Assembly: GCF_900089835.1 (NCBI RefSeq)
Contig: NZ_OANU01000029.1
Coordinates: 1-64,000 of the forward strand
Direction: 5' to 3'
Source of the DNA: Vibrio thalassae
GTDB taxonomy: Bacteria > Pseudomonadota > Gammaproteobacteria > Enterobacterales > Vibrionaceae
DNA: 64,000 nucleotides
The notes beneath the pieces were generated by a model. The model was not told the DNA's origin. It did no database searches and was given only the letters and a program-made list of their open reading frames with translations. A program made the translations under genes and the position numbers. Positions within the stretch are counted from its first letter, which is position 1, and each line of letters begins with the position of its first letter. Positions 1 to 11,768 of this stretch are shown one piece after another.

Positions 1-112
1 CTTTGCGATTACGCTTCCGTACGCCGCTCTCAAGCTGAAGTTTTTGCCACTGGGGTAGAAAAGCCTGACAAAAGTCATCGACATGGCAAAATAAGTCCAC
101 TAATTTGTGCAT
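1..112 (-). mobile_element. IS982-family transposase, N-terminal 37 codons (cut by window edge)
   Basis: A minus-strand reading frame starts with ATG at 112 and runs open to base 1. It begins MHKLVDLFCHVDDFCQAFLP, which resembles the N-terminus of IS982-family DDE transposases. The rest lies outside the window, so I cannot say whether the element is intact. The bases upstream of the start (about 113-300) probably hold the terminal inverted repeat, but I could not fix its limits. A decayed C-terminus of the same family lies at 2007-2177, so the region has had more than one IS982-type event. Confidence 0.7.
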
Positions 113-596
113 AGCTGGTTCCTTGTGATAAGTCTCTCTTGGTCGAAAGATCTGATCGCAGAACCAGCTTTTAGTTCCCTTCTTTTTTTATCCCGAGTTC
201 AGGTTAATTAGGTATTGCTTATTGTCTTTGTGCCATACTTTCTTGGATGAGTCATGGCGTCCGCCATTACGACAAAGCCACAAAACTATCCCGAATTCGT
301 AAAAAACACGCTCTAATACCCAATCTATTTAGTCAGAATTACATGAGGTATTATATTTTGGTGTTCGAATTCACACATTAAATGAGTGTTTATTTTTCTA
401 AAAAACTGGTTTAATGAAAAATAAATGGTCAAAATTTATCATTAATGTGGAGTTTCATAGTATATATTTGCTATATATTAAGAATATTTGTCGATAAAAT
501 ATCATCTAATGCATATAATATCCCAGCTTTCGAATGTGCATCAATTTTTTCGTTCGAGCATTTATTCTTTCCTTAGCCCAATACTATGAGGTTCCG
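113..596. other. intergenic region upstream of glpT
   Basis: There is no credible gene here. The first half probably includes the end of the IS982-type element. Two similar short strings, tcccgagttc near 190 and tcccgaattc near 290, may belong to its end or flank. From about 340 the sequence is AT-rich and probably contains the glpT promoter; a CRP-like site is listed separately. Confidence 0.5.
360..375 (+). promoter_or_regulatory. possible CRP site upstream of glpT
   Basis: The 16-mer GGTGTTCGAATTCACA matches the TGTGA-N6-TCACA consensus at 8 of 10 positions, with a perfect right half-site. It lies about 220 bp before glpT, and CRP control of glp genes is established in enteric bacteria. 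The assignment is inferred from the motif and gene function alone. Confidence 0.35.
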
Positions 597-1967
597 ATGT
601 TTGGGATATTTAAACCTATGGCGCATATCGACCGTTTATCTTCAGATAAGATCGATAGCACTTACACACGACTACGATGGCAACTGTTCATCGGTATTTT
701 TGTTGGCTACGCGGGTTATTACCTAGTCCGCAAAAACTTTAGTTTGGCAATGCCCTATATGATTGAACAGGGTTTCAGTCGCGGTGAGCTGGGGGTGGCT
801 TTGGCTGCTGTTTCTATTGCTTATGGCTTATCTAAGTTTTTGATGGGGAGCGTTTCTGACCGCTCTAACCCACGTTATTTCTTAAGTGGCGGCTTGTTAA
901 TGTCAGCGCTCGTCATGTTCTGCTTTGGTTTCATGCCTTGGGCCACCGGCAGTATTACCGCGATGTTTATCCTTCTTTTCCTGAACGGCTGGTTCCAGGG
1001 TATGGGTTGGCCAGCATGTGGACGAACTATGGTGCATTGGTGGTCACGTAAAGAGCGTGGCGAGATCGTATCCGTATGGAACGTTGCTCACAATGTGGGT
1101 GGAGGATTGATTGGTCCAATGTTCATATTGGGTCTGTGGGCTTTTAACGACGATTGGCGCACCGCCTTTTATGTTCCTGCATTTTTTGCCATTCTCGTCG
1201 CTATTTTCATCTGGTTTACGGTAAGAGATACCCCTCAATCCTGTGGTCTACCACCTATTGAAGAATACAAAAACGACTACCCAGATGATTACAATAAATC
1301 TCACGAAACCGAGATGACAGCGAAAGAGATCTTCTTTAAGTATGTATTCAATAACAAACTGTTGTGGTCTATCGCTATTGCAAACGCGTTCGTTTACCTA
1401 ATTCGTTATGGTGTGCTTGACTGGGCACCTGTTTACCTAAAAGAAGCGAAAGATTTCTCAGTGGACAAATCTTCTTGGGCTTACTTCTTGTATGAGTGGG
1501 CAGGTATACCGGGCACGTTATTGTGTGGTTGGATCTCAGATAAGTTATTCAAAGGTCGCCGCGCTCCTGCTGGTATCTTGTTTATGGTTCTGGTCACCAT
1601 TGCAGTTCTGGTTTACTGGTTTAATCCTGCAGGTAACCCAACCGTTGATATGTTAGCTCTTATTGCGATTGGCTTCCTAATTTATGGGCCAGTAATGCTT
1701 ATCGGTCTGTACGCACTTGAACTAGCACCTAAGAAAGCTGCGGGTACGGCGGCTGGTTTAACGGGTTTGTTCGGCTACTTGGGCGGTGCGGTTGCAGCTA
1801 ACGCAGTACTTGGCTTCATGGTTGACCATTTCGGCTGGGATGGTGGATTCTCTATCTTGGTTAGCGCTTGTGTCGCCTCAATCATCTGTCTGCTGTATGC
1901 GTTAGTCGGCGAGCGCAAGCACCATAAAGAGAAAAGCCTCGAGCGAGAGAAAGAAGCACTAGCCTGA
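597..1967 (+). CDS. glpT: glycerol-3-phosphate transporter
   Basis: This 456-residue protein matches GlpT of the organophosphate:phosphate antiporter branch of the major facilitator superfamily (E. coli GlpT is 452 aa). It should exchange external glycerol-3-phosphate for internal phosphate across the inner membrane. The N-terminal FKPMAHI and the [20 protein letters not shown] segment are typical, and about 12 hydrophobic helices are evident. The start is placed at ATG 597, 21 codons inside the longest frame, because TGAGGT precedes it at good spacing and the protein then begins MFGIFKP like its homologues. No glpQ follows. Downstream comes an IS remnant and only then a terminator hairpin, so the original 3' context may have been altered. 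Confidence 0.9.
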   Translation: MFGIFKPMAHIDRLSSDKIDSTYTRLRWQLFIGIFVGYAGYYLVRKNFSLAMPYMIEQGFSRGELGVALAAVSIAYGLSKFLMGSVSDRSNPRYFLSGGLLMSALVMFCFGFMPWATGSITAMFILLFLNGWFQGMGWPACGRTMVHWWSRKERGEIVSVWNVAHNVGGGLIGPMFILGLWAFNDDWRTAFYVPAFFAILVAIFIWFTVRDTPQSCGLPPIEEYKNDYPDDYNKSHETEMTAKEIFFKYVFNNKLLWSIAIANAFVYLIRYGVLDWAPVYLKEAKDFSVDKSSWAYFLYEWAGIPGTLLCGWISDKLFKGRRAPAGILFMVLVTIAVLVYWFNPAGNPTVDMLALIAIGFLIYGPVMLIGLYALELAPKKAAGTAAGLTGLFGYLGGAVAANAVLGFMVDHFGWDGGFSILVSACVASIICLLYALVGERKHHKEKSLEREKEALA

Positions 1968-2006
1968 GACCACCACTTTTAACTTTCTTATTAACCTCAG
2001 ATCTGG

Positions 2007-2177
2007 TTAAGCCAACACTAGGTAATTACTTTCTAACAGCTCAAATTCTTGAGCTGTTAGAGCCAAGTGAGGTGCTTCATCTATCAGGCAGTAGGCAATG
2101 AGCACTCCCATCAGATTCAAGATAAATCCGTGCATGCTGCGGTGTCGGGAGTGTTCGTTGTACGAGATATGTTCAAT
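2007..2177 (-). pseudogene. IS982-family transposase remnant, C-terminal end
   Basis: The minus strand encodes about 56 residues ending in a stop at 2007-2009. They include EHSRHRSMHGF followed by LNLMGVLIAYCL, which matches the conserved H-(T/S)-RHRS block near the C-terminus of IS982-type transposases. The frame has no start and stops resembling a transposase beyond 2177. This is a decayed fragment between glpT and the phosphatase gene, in the same orientation as the transposase start at 1-112. Confidence 0.65.
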
Positions 2178-2198
2178 CGCGTGACTCCGTAACGAAGA

Positions 2199-2225
2199 AC
2201 GGCTCCCAATCGAGAGCCGTTTTTC
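2199..2225 (+). terminator. rho-independent terminator
   Basis: ACGGCTC (2199-2205) pairs with GAGCCGT (2214-2220) and is followed by a run of T. It may be the original glpT terminator, now about 230 bp from the glpT stop with the IS remnant in between. Confidence 0.7.
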
Positions 2226-2392
2226 CGTCTAAATCTGAGTGCGCATAAAACTTAAGTTAAATGTTGAATGATCACAAATGTTGAATGATTGGACTCCAGC
2301 CAGACTGGACAGTTCATTAAGCGACATTTTGCTGTTCAAAGTTAACTGGGTGGGTATCGTTATTTAGTTATATAGAGACCTCGAACTTGTTT

Positions 2393-2519
2393 ACTATTCA
2401 CAAGCACCTGCTTTATAGACTAAAATTTTTGTATCCTTGACGTGATAATTGGCCAAAATTAGGTGTTAACTATATGAATAATAAAAATAAACCATCGATT
2501 CTAGTTGTGTGCATGGGCA
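2393..2519 (+). repeat. direct repeat, copy 1: duplicated promoter and 5' end of the phosphatase gene
   Basis: This 127-bp stretch is about 90% identical by eye to 3179-3306, which holds the leader, ribosome site and first 15 or so codons of the phosphatase gene. The copy keeps ATG 2474 and reads MNNKNKPSILVVCMG, then diverges into a few unrelated codons and stops at 2542. It is a truncated duplication. The catalytic loop is lost just after its cysteine and methionine. Confidence 0.8.
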
Positions 2520-2716
2520 GCACAGCTGGTTCTATTAACTGATTGAAAAATATAAGTAAACTTACGTTTCCAAAATTGCTCCAATGGAAGTTCTCCAAAA
2601 TGTGAGAGTGTTTTTGGTGTGCTTCAAGGGTGTTATAGGTGGCTAAGTATGAGTTACTGGGTCACGTATAGTTTTCGAAGACATAAAGCCTCTAACCTTT
2701 TACCGCTAGATTTTTG

Positions 2717-2905
2717 CTAGAGATAGTGTGGAAACCGATAGCTTTGAGTTTGGTCTTGGTAAAATACCCAGTTTGGTTCATGGTTTGACTCCTTGGTGTT
2801 AACGCCAGGTTCGATGGTGCTTCCGATAGCTTCGTAACTGCGCATTTTGGTTACCAAAAACAAACCAAAGATGACTAAAGCCAGTAAAGTAAAAATGCCG
2901 CTCAT
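2717..2905 (-). CDS. possible small membrane protein, 62 aa
   Basis: The protein begins MSGIFTLLALVIFGLFLVTK, one N-terminal membrane helix, followed by a polar tail of about 40 residues. A strong GGGGAGGAAGT ribosome site precedes ATG 2905, better than most in this window. The start overlaps (ATGA) the stop of an upstream frame at 2902-3075, as in translationally coupled genes. I do not recognise the family. It could be a genuine small gene or a leftover from the rearrangement that duplicated the phosphatase 5' end. Confidence 0.4.
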   Translation of the reverse strand: MSGIFTLLALVIFGLFLVTKMRSYEAIGSTIEPGVNTKESNHEPNWVFYQDQTQSYRFPHYL

Positions 2906-3075
2906 ACTTCCTCCCCTTGCTTGGATTGAGATAAGTTGGAGAACACTCTGCTCCTTTCATCGCTGATGCTAACACCCAGCCAAGCGCCAAGAGTCCGTTT
3001 GGTGATTACTTTTTGCTCTTCAAGATAAATAAAACTGACAAGCAGCCTTGTGCACGCGTTGAAATTTATAATGTA
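2902..3075 (-). pseudogene. possible C-terminal remnant of an unknown gene
   Basis: An open frame of 57 codons has no ATG, GTG or TTG start and ends in TGA overlapping the start of the small membrane protein. It contains a hydrophobic stretch (RLLVSFIYL), then KRTLGAWLGVSISD and a polar tail. The tight coupling suggests it was the 3' end of a real gene whose front was removed when the neighbouring sequence was duplicated. The family is not recognised. Confidence 0.3.
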
Positions 3076-3178
3076 CTATTTTTCAATTAGTTATGTGAAA
3101 TTGAGTTTGTTGGGAGGGTTTTCACAGCGATACTGAAAGGTCGTTTTGAGGGCAAATTCGCTCCAAAATCCCTCCAAA

Positions 3179-3306
3179 ACTATTCACAAGTACCTGATTT
3201 ATCGACTAAAATTTTTTGTATCTTTGACGTGAAAATTTGCCAAAATTAGGTGTTAACTCTATGAATAATAAAAAGAAACCATCGATTCTAGTTGTATGCA
3301 TGGGCA
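3179..3306 (+). repeat. direct repeat, copy 2: intact leader and 5' end of the phosphatase gene
   Basis: This is the partner of 2393-2519, 786 bp downstream. It contains the probable promoter region, the AGGTG ribosome site and the start of the intact phosphatase gene. One extra T in a T-run and scattered substitutions separate the copies, so the duplication is not very recent. Confidence 0.8.
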
Positions 3307-3725
3307 ATATTTGTCGCTCGCCAACGGGCGAAGCGGTATTACGCTCTAGAGCCGCGAATCAAGGAGTTGAGGTCCTTATCGATTCAGCAGGGACGATTGG
3401 CTACCATCAAGGTGACGCCCCTGATAAGCGAGCTCAGGGCGCTGGCGAAGCTCGTGGTTACTCGTTTTCTGGAATAAAAGCGCGACAAGTGACAGATGAA
3501 GACTTTGAGATCTTTGACGTGATTCTAGCCGCAGATAAGGATAACTTGGCCGACCTTAAACAACGTTGTCCTCAACATCTCAAGTACAAACTTTCGTTAT
3601 TTCTTAGCCATGGCTCTTCATCCTATAGTGAGATCCCAGACCCTTATTATGGAGGAGAGCAGGGCTTTGAGTTGGTGTTGGATCTCATTGAAGAAGCGGC
3701 CGATGCAGTGTTAGCCAAAGTCTAA
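3261..3725 (+). CDS. low-molecular-weight protein tyrosine phosphatase
   Basis: This 154-residue cytoplasmic phosphatase has the signature P-loop CMGNICRS (Cys13 nucleophile, Arg19) near the N-terminus and the general-acid DPYYGG motif near residue 127. The family hydrolyses phosphotyrosine through a cysteinyl-phosphate intermediate. No capsule genes such as wza or wzc are adjacent, so I do not call it wzb; it looks like a stand-alone copy. The start is set at ATG 3261, preceded by AGGTG. The longer frame would need a TTG. Its 5' end is duplicated at 2393-2519. Confidence 0.88.
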   Translation: MNNKKKPSILVVCMGNICRSPTGEAVLRSRAANQGVEVLIDSAGTIGYHQGDAPDKRAQGAGEARGYSFSGIKARQVTDEDFEIFDVILAADKDNLADLKQRCPQHLKYKLSLFLSHGSSSYSEIPDPYYGGEQGFELVLDLIEEAADAVLAKV

Positions 3726-3728
3726 TGG

Positions 3729-3753
3729 CAAAAACGCAGCTTAACTGCGTTTT
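3729..3753. terminator. bidirectional terminator
   Basis: AAAACGCAG and CTGCGTTTTT form a short hairpin between the convergent phosphatase and ansA genes, with T-runs on both strands. Confidence 0.75.
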
Positions 3754-3775
3754 TAGAATGATCAATAGTAAGGAT

Positions 3776-4789
3776 TTATTTGCTCATTTCGCCACGTAGC
3801 ACTTCTAACATTTTCGCTTTGACTTCTTCGTAGCCCAAGTTTTGGCTAAGTAGATAGTGTAGCTTGGCTAGAGCCGCTTCTGGGGTCATGTCAAAACCGC
3901 TGATAACTCCGGCATCGGCTAGGGCACAGCCAGTAGCATAACCGCCCATATTGACTTTACCTGCTAGACATTGGGTGAGGTTGACCACAATCACGCCACG
4001 TTCAGAAGCTTCTTTTAGGTGTGCAAGAAGTTCGGGGTTTTGCGGGGCATTACCAACACCAAAAGTGAGCAATATCATAGCGTTAACAGGTTGAAGTAGC
4101 GTGTTACGAATCACTTCATGTGAGATGCCTGGGTACATAGTAATGACCCCAATAGGCTGTGGTGTAATGTCGTGTACTTTAAACTTGCCCTCAGGCATTT
4201 TGTTCAGTTCTACACCACTACCTAACTGAATATTGATACCCGCTTCTAAGATCGGCGCCATGTTTGGAGAGGTAAACGCGTTAAAACCATCGGCGTGAGA
4301 TTTGGTACTGCGGTTACCACGCATGAGCTGGTTGTTGAAAAATAGCGTTACTTCATTAATGGGATAATTTGCGGCAATGTGCAGGGCATTTAGAAGGTTA
4401 GCTTGTCCATCTGAGCGAAGCTCCGCCAACGGTATTTGCGAGCCAGTGACAATAACAGGTTTGCCTAGATTTTCTAGCATAAACGACAGTGCCGACGCGG
4501 TATAAGCCATGGTATCGGTACCATGTAAAATCACAAAACCGTCATAGTGGTTGTAGTTATCGCGAATATCGTCCGCAATCTGCTGCCAATCCGCAGGTGT
4601 CATGTCTGAAGAGTCAATCAACGGCTCGTATTCGTGAATCGTGAACTCTGGCATTTCGGGGCGATGGAATTCCGGCATACTAGCCAGTTGCTTTTCCATA
4701 AAACCCGCGACTGGAATATAGCCGTGATCGGACTTTTGCATGCCGATGGTGCCACCAGTGTATGCAATATAGATGTGTTTTCTTGTCAT
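3776..4789 (-). CDS. ansA: L-asparaginase I
   Basis: This 337-residue cytoplasmic asparaginase (E. coli AnsA is 338 aa) hydrolyses asparagine to aspartate and ammonia. The first catalytic threonine is in YTGGTIG (Thr14) and the second in HGTDTMAYT (Thr91-Asp92). There is no signal peptide, which separates it from the periplasmic type II enzyme. It lies downstream of sppA on the same strand, the ansA-sppA neighbourhood seen in enteric bacteria, but a terminator hairpin at 4852-4873 lies between them, so it probably has its own promoter. Confidence 0.93.
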   Translation of the reverse strand: MTRKHIYIAYTGGTIGMQKSDHGYIPVAGFMEKQLASMPEFHRPEMPEFTIHEYEPLIDSSDMTPADWQQIADDIRDNYNHYDGFVILHGTDTMAYTASALSFMLENLGKPVIVTGSQIPLAELRSDGQANLLNALHIAANYPINEVTLFFNNQLMRGNRSTKSHADGFNAFTSPNMAPILEAGINIQLGSGVELNKMPEGKFKVHDITPQPIGVITMYPGISHEVIRNTLLQPVNAMILLTFGVGNAPQNPELLAHLKEASERGVIVVNLTQCLAGKVNMGGYATGCALADAGVISGFDMTPEAALAKLHYLLSQNLGYEEVKAKMLEVLRGEMSK

Positions 4790-4851
4790 GCCAGGAATCG
4801 CTTTGTTATCAAAGGGAACAGATGCTGGCGATTATAACCAAAACCAACAAA

Positions 4852-4873
4852 AGAGCCACCGATTGGTGGCTCT
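4852..4873 (-). terminator. terminator of sppA
   Basis: AGAGCCACC and GGTGGCTCT flank a GATT loop. On the minus strand the stem is followed by TTTTGTT. Confidence 0.75.
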
Positions 4874-4902
4874 GGATAAGGGAATTTGTTAGCCCGTGAT
4901 AC

Positions 4903-6759
4903 TTACTCGATGTTACAGGTCAAACACAGCACGTATTGACCTTTCGGATCGTTGAAGCTTTCTAGCAAACTAGCGTGTTGCTGCAATTGAGTCGCAACTG
5001 GCAGTAAGCTCTGTGGAACCCAAGCGGATAGGTCGAGTCCAAGACTCACTTTTACTTGCTGCATGATATCTTGCACGAATTGTTGTGCTGGGCTGAGCGG
5101 TTCTTCCACCCAATAGATATCGTATTTCTCCATTCCGCCGAGCTCAGCGGCAAGAGCGACCGCATCGTCAAAGTCACCAATCTTGTCTACAAGGCCACGT
5201 TCTAACGCATCTTTACCAGTCCAAACGCGCCCTTGAGCGACAGAGTCGACATCCGTGACCGACATGTTGCGGTTATTTGCAACTAACGTAATAAAGCGCT
5301 TATAGCCATTTTCTATGCCCATTTGGAATGCTTTAGAAGCACCTTCACTGATGCCAGTGGTAACGCCAACGCCTGAGAATGGGGATGTACCCACACCATC
5401 GGTATTAATCCCAATATTGTTTAACCCTTTCTCGAACGTTGTCACCACACTAAAGATTCCGATAGAGCCGGTAATCGTTGTCGGCTGAGCCATAATCTTG
5501 TTCGCGTTCATAGAAATCCAATAACCGCCGGAGGCAGCAACACTCGACATAGACACCACAACAGGCTTACCTGCGTCGCGAAGTGCTTGGACTTCGTTGC
5601 GAATCACTTCTGAGGCAAAAGCACTTCCCCCAGGGCTATCGACACGCAGTACAACCGACTTCACTGAGTCATCTTCACGTGCCTGTTTGAGAAGGGCTGC
5701 AGTACTGTCGCCGCCGATAGTTCCTCGTGGCTGCTCACCATCCATGATGGTGCCACTTGCGACGATGACGGCGACTTGGTTGTCTGATTGTTCAGGTAAA
5801 TCGTAAGGCATGGAGGCTAAATATTCATAGTAGCCTACTGCATTGAAACCACCCTCACCGTCGCTACCGAACGCTTCTACCATCGCCTGATTTACTTGCT
5901 GTTTAGTGACAAGCTCGTCGACCAACCCAAGTCGTTTGGATAGCGCAGCTAAATCGCCGTCAGCAGCTTCAAGCTCTTTGAGGAATTCATCCATGGTTGG
6001 CGTCAAAACACTGGTTTCGATTTGACGGTTAGAGGCAACATCATCAACGTAGGCTCCCCACAGCTGAGAAACCCAGCGAGTGGCGGATTCTTTTGCTGCC
6101 TCTGACATATCATCACGAAGGAAAGGTTCTACCGCTGATTTATAAGTACCAACTCTAAAGACGTGCGTTGTCACATCGAGTTTCTCGAGTAACGTCTTGT
6201 AGTACATTGAGTAAGCGCTGTAACCTTTGATGAGTACCGCGCCATCAGGAGCGAGATAAACTTTGTCGGCATAACTGGCGATATAGTATTGGCTTTGGTT
6301 GTAAAAAGCGCCGTAAGCGTAAATTGGCTTGCCTGTCGCTTTGAACTCGTTCAACGCTTTAGCGATGTAGCGAAGCTTAGTTAAACTGGTTTCTGGCATG
6401 TCCCTTAGGGACAGAACCAATCCTTTAACAGAATCGTCGGTGGACGCGTGACGAATTGAGTCTACGATGTCAAACAACACGTTTTCTTTTGGCAGATCAC
6501 GCCCAAATAGTGAACCCGTGACTGAGTCCATAGGGTTAACATAGCTACTTTGCTCAACGATAGGTCCAGAAATATTCAGGACAAGCGCGGCCTCTTTTTG
6601 GGCCGCTTCTGGTGTTGGTTCTACTTGCGTGAAGGCAAAATAGAACATTGCGAGCACAGCGAAGAACAGCAAATTAATAATGGCGAGCCTGGTAAAGTTA
6701 ATGACTTTCCAGATGCCTTTGAAGATCAAACCGATAAACCGAAATACTTTTTTCATCAT
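4903..6759 (-). CDS. sppA: signal peptide peptidase SppA (protease IV), 67 kDa type
   Basis: This inner-membrane serine protease degrades cleaved signal peptides. The 618 residues contain one N-terminal membrane helix (about 21-43) and two tandem S49 domains, as in E. coli SppA (618 aa). The catalytic lysine lies in GTYKSAVEPF (Lys207) in the first domain, and the serine in SVAASGGYW (Ser410) in the second, the family's unusual Ser-Lys dyad split across the repeat. The gene starts with two consecutive ATG codons. GGAGAG directly abuts the first, so the second (6756) has slightly better spacing. Confidence 0.93.
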   Translation of the reverse strand: MMKKVFRFIGLIFKGIWKVINFTRLAIINLLFFAVLAMFYFAFTQVEPTPEAAQKEAALVLNISGPIVEQSSYVNPMDSVTGSLFGRDLPKENVLFDIVDSIRHASTDDSVKGLVLSLRDMPETSLTKLRYIAKALNEFKATGKPIYAYGAFYNQSQYYIASYADKVYLAPDGAVLIKGYSAYSMYYKTLLEKLDVTTHVFRVGTYKSAVEPFLRDDMSEAAKESATRWVSQLWGAYVDDVASNRQIETSVLTPTMDEFLKELEAADGDLAALSKRLGLVDELVTKQQVNQAMVEAFGSDGEGGFNAVGYYEYLASMPYDLPEQSDNQVAVIVASGTIMDGEQPRGTIGGDSTAALLKQAREDDSVKSVVLRVDSPGGSAFASEVIRNEVQALRDAGKPVVVSMSSVAASGGYWISMNANKIMAQPTTITGSIGIFSVVTTFEKGLNNIGINTDGVGTSPFSGVGVTTGISEGASKAFQMGIENGYKRFITLVANNRNMSVTDVDSVAQGRVWTGKDALERGLVDKIGDFDDAVALAAELGGMEKYDIYWVEEPLSPAQQFVQDIMQQVKVSLGLDLSAWVPQSLLPVATQLQQHASLLESFNDPKGQYVLCLTCNIE

Positions 6760-7009
6760 CTCTCCACATCACCAAAAAGGTGAGTGTTTTTGTCCCTAAA
6801 CATCAACTACTAGTGTAGCGTTGGCGTGGCAGATTCACTGTATCAATAATGTAATTGTACGTGTATGTTGCCACTATCACTCAATCAAGGTTTTAAGTGA
6901 ATAAAAATTAAAGACTTAACATACTAGATTAAGTTCAAAGATTCAGAAAAAATTTTCTTTAATGTTGAGAAAATGTAAACGCCAGTTTGATTTTTTAACC
7001 TTTACATAA

Positions 7010-9058
<2,049 letters not shown>

Positions 9059-9149
9059 TGCACATTGAGAATGGTTCTTGCTTTTGCTGTCATGACGTTA
9101 ACGTTTTGTTATAATGAGCGTTATTACAACAAACAAAAAGGGAAGTGTT

Positions 9150-9698
9150 ATGGATGCCCTAGAACTGTTACTCAATAGACGTTCGATTGCTCGACTTGCT
9201 GAGCCTGCTCCTGAAGGAGAAGCGCTAGAAAACATAATTAGAGCGGGGCTGCGTGCTCCCGATCATGCGGGGCTTACTCCGTGGCAGTTTGTTCTAGCGC
9301 AAGGCAATGGCAGGCAGAAATTAGCTGACATCTTAAGCGATGCTGCGATCCGAGCCGGTAGTGATGAGGCAGTGATTGAAAAAGCCAAGAAAGCGCCGTT
9401 TCGCGCCCCGATGGTGATCACTGTCATCGCGAAAGTCACGCAACATGACAAGGTGCCAGCGATTGAACAACATCTTTCTGCTGGCTGCGCAGTCCAAGCG
9501 ATGCAAATGGCGGCAGTGGCACAAGGTTTTCAAGCATTCTGGCGTTCAGGTAAATGGATGTTTGATGAACATGTTCGTCGAGCGTTTGGCGTTGAAGGTG
9601 ATGATCAAATCGTGGGTTTTCTCTACGTTGGCACGCCGGGTTGTACACCGATGAAAGCACCTGAGCGTGATTTAAATAAATACGTTAAGTTTCTCTAA
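9150..9698 (+). CDS. ydjA: NAD(P)H nitroreductase, YdjA type
   Basis: This 182-residue FMN-dependent nitroreductase is close in size to E. coli YdjA (183 aa). It opens [20 protein letters not shown], and keeps [11 protein letters not shown] and [17 protein letters not shown]. YdjA is one of the smallest nitroreductases and its physiological substrate is uncertain. ATG 9150 is preferred over the upstream frame start because GGAAG precedes it and the homologue begins there. It is followed by a strong terminator. Confidence 0.88.
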   Translation: MDALELLLNRRSIARLAEPAPEGEALENIIRAGLRAPDHAGLTPWQFVLAQGNGRQKLADILSDAAIRAGSDEAVIEKAKKAPFRAPMVITVIAKVTQHDKVPAIEQHLSAGCAVQAMQMAAVAQGFQAFWRSGKWMFDEHVRRAFGVEGDDQIVGFLYVGTPGCTPMKAPERDLNKYVKFL

Positions 9699-9741
9699 CG
9701 AAACTTTTAACTGGCTATTTATACAGTTTTTCTTGATTCCT

Positions 9742-9775
9742 AAAGGTAAGCTTAGTTAAGCTTACCTTTATTCTT
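9742..9775 (+). terminator. rho-independent terminator after ydjA
   Basis: AAAGGTAAGCTTA and TAAGCTTACCTTT form a long near-perfect stem, followed by a T-rich tail. Confidence 0.75.
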
Positions 9776-9797
9776 TAGATACCTGTGACTCTTCTCT

Positions 9798-11750
9798 ATG
9801 ACTCGTCTTTTTATTGCAGAAAAACCCAGTTTAGGGCGCGCCATTGCCGCCGCTCTGCCAAATCCTCAAAAGAAAGGCGACGGATACATCCAATGTGGGA
9901 ACGGGGATGTGGTCACTTGGTGTATTGGTCACTTGCTTGAACAGGTAGAGCCTGATGCCTATGATGAGCGTTATAAAAAGTGGAACCTCAATGATCTGCC
10001 TATCGTGCCAAATCAGTGGCAGCTTAGACCTCGAAAAAGCGCTTCCAAACAGCTTACCGCGGTAAAAAAATTGCTAAAGACAGCGACCAATATCGTTAAT
10101 GCTGGCGACCCAGATAGGGAAGGGCAACTTCTGGTAGACGAAGTGATCGATTACTGTAAGGTTCCGAAAGCCAAGAAAGACGCTGCACAACGTTTGTTGA
10201 TCAGTGATTTAAACCTTCCTGCGGTAAAAAAAGCACTGAACTCTATGCGTATGAATCAAGAGTTTATTCCCCTCTCGGTATCAGCACTGGCGCGTTCGCG
10301 AGCAGATTGGCTTTATGGCATGAATATGTCTCGGGCCTACACGCTTCTGGGACAAAAAGCAGGTTATCAAGGGGTGCTGTCGGTTGGACGGGTACAGACT
10401 CCTGTTTTAGGATTGGTGGTTCGCCGTGATGAAGAAATCGAGAACTTTGTTGCCAAAGACTATTACACCTTACATGCCTTGATTCCTTATCAAGATTCGC
10501 AAGCTGCATTTGATATCCGCGCCAAATGGAAACCAAGTGAAGCCTGTCAACCTTGGCAAGATGAAGAGGGAAGAGTACTGAATAAAAAGCTGGTGGAAAA
10601 TGTCGCCAGTCGTATTCAAGGACAGCCTGCAAAAGTCACTAAATCAGAGCATAAGTCGACAAAGCAAAATGCGCCGCTGCCTTATTCTTTATCTGCATTA
10701 CAGATTGATGCAGCCAAGCGTTTTAACATGAGCGCTCAACAGGTGTTGGATGTGTGTCAGGCTTTGTATGAGAAACACAAGCTGATTACTTATCCACGCT
10801 CTGACAACCGATATCTCCCTAAAGACCACTTTTATCAAGCGAATGATGTGCTAAGCGCAATAAAGAACAACAGCAAAGAGCATGCGCGAGCCGTTGATGG
10901 AGCGGATAGCAGTCGTAAATCTAAGGCATGGAACGACAGCAAAGTGGATGCTCATCACGCGATTATTCCGACGCCAAAGAAAATCAGCAGCGTGCTTTCC
11001 GGGTTTGAAGAGAAAATCTATGGCTTGATTGCTCGACAATATTTAATGCAGTTTTATCCAGCCGCCGTCTATGCCGAAGCCATGTTAGAGTTTGATATCC
11101 AAGGTGGCTGCTTTATTGCTAAGGGTAAGCGATTACAGCAACCGGGATGGCGAGTGTTACTAGGTAACGCTGCCGATGAGCAAGAGGATGGCGTAGACGC
11201 TGTTCCGCCTTTAGAGGTCGGCACAGAGTTGATCTGCCGAGAAGGTGTGATTGCGGAGAAGAAAACCGAACCACCAAGACATTTTACCGAGGCGACATTA
11301 TTACAGGCGATGACTGGAATCAGTCGCTTCGTTGAAGACAAATCGTTAAAGAAAATCTTACGTGAAACTGATGGTATTGGAACCGAAGCGACACGTGCTG
11401 GTATTCTTGACACTTTATTTAAACGCAAGTTGCTTAATCGTCAAGGGAAATCAGTGATGAGTACGTCTGCGGGGAGAGGGTTAATTCATGCACTACCCGA
11501 TGAATCGACTTATCCGGATATGACGGCTCATTGGGAATTTCAACTGCAAGGTATGGCCGAGAGAACGCAATCCTATACACCGTTTATGGCAGAGCTCAAT
11601 CATCGCCTTGAACAGCTGATGCAACAAGTGAAGTCAGGGCCTGTGCCTGACTCTCTTAAGAACTTACCTAAAGTTGAAAGGCCCGCCTTTAAGAAACGAC
11701 GCTTTAGTAAAGGCAAAAAAGCGCCGAGCAAAACGAAAAGCCGCGGTTAA
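9798..11750 (+). CDS. topB: DNA topoisomerase III
   Basis: This type IA topoisomerase of 650 residues (E. coli TopB is 653) decatenates and relaxes single-stranded regions of DNA. The TOPRIM domain opens [15 protein letters not shown] and has the metal motif AGDPDREGQ. The active-site tyrosine lies in [14 protein letters not shown]. The C-terminal tail is strongly basic ([14 protein letters not shown]), likely aiding DNA binding. There are no C-terminal zinc fingers, consistent with TopB rather than TopA. The gene stands alone between a terminator and a convergent SDR gene. Confidence 0.95.
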   Translation: MTRLFIAEKPSLGRAIAAALPNPQKKGDGYIQCGNGDVVTWCIGHLLEQVEPDAYDERYKKWNLNDLPIVPNQWQLRPRKSASKQLTAVKKLLKTATNIVNAGDPDREGQLLVDEVIDYCKVPKAKKDAAQRLLISDLNLPAVKKALNSMRMNQEFIPLSVSALARSRADWLYGMNMSRAYTLLGQKAGYQGVLSVGRVQTPVLGLVVRRDEEIENFVAKDYYTLHALIPYQDSQAAFDIRAKWKPSEACQPWQDEEGRVLNKKLVENVASRIQGQPAKVTKSEHKSTKQNAPLPYSLSALQIDAAKRFNMSAQQVLDVCQALYEKHKLITYPRSDNRYLPKDHFYQANDVLSAIKNNSKEHARAVDGADSSRKSKAWNDSKVDAHHAIIPTPKKISSVLSGFEEKIYGLIARQYLMQFYPAAVYAEAMLEFDIQGGCFIAKGKRLQQPGWRVLLGNAADEQEDGVDAVPPLEVGTELICREGVIAEKKTEPPRHFTEATLLQAMTGISRFVEDKSLKKILRETDGIGTEATRAGILDTLFKRKLLNRQGKSVMSTSAGRGLIHALPDESTYPDMTAHWEFQLQGMAERTQSYTPFMAELNHRLEQLMQQVKSGPVPDSLKNLPKVERPAFKKRRFSKGKKAPSKTKSRG

Positions 11751-11768
11751 CATCAGGCGAGGATTGAC

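Noticed and set aside
9068..9088. Fur-box-like string GAGAATGGTTCTTGC between fadH and ydjA
   Set aside because: Only partly symmetric, and neither neighbour is an iron gene; below what I would call a site.
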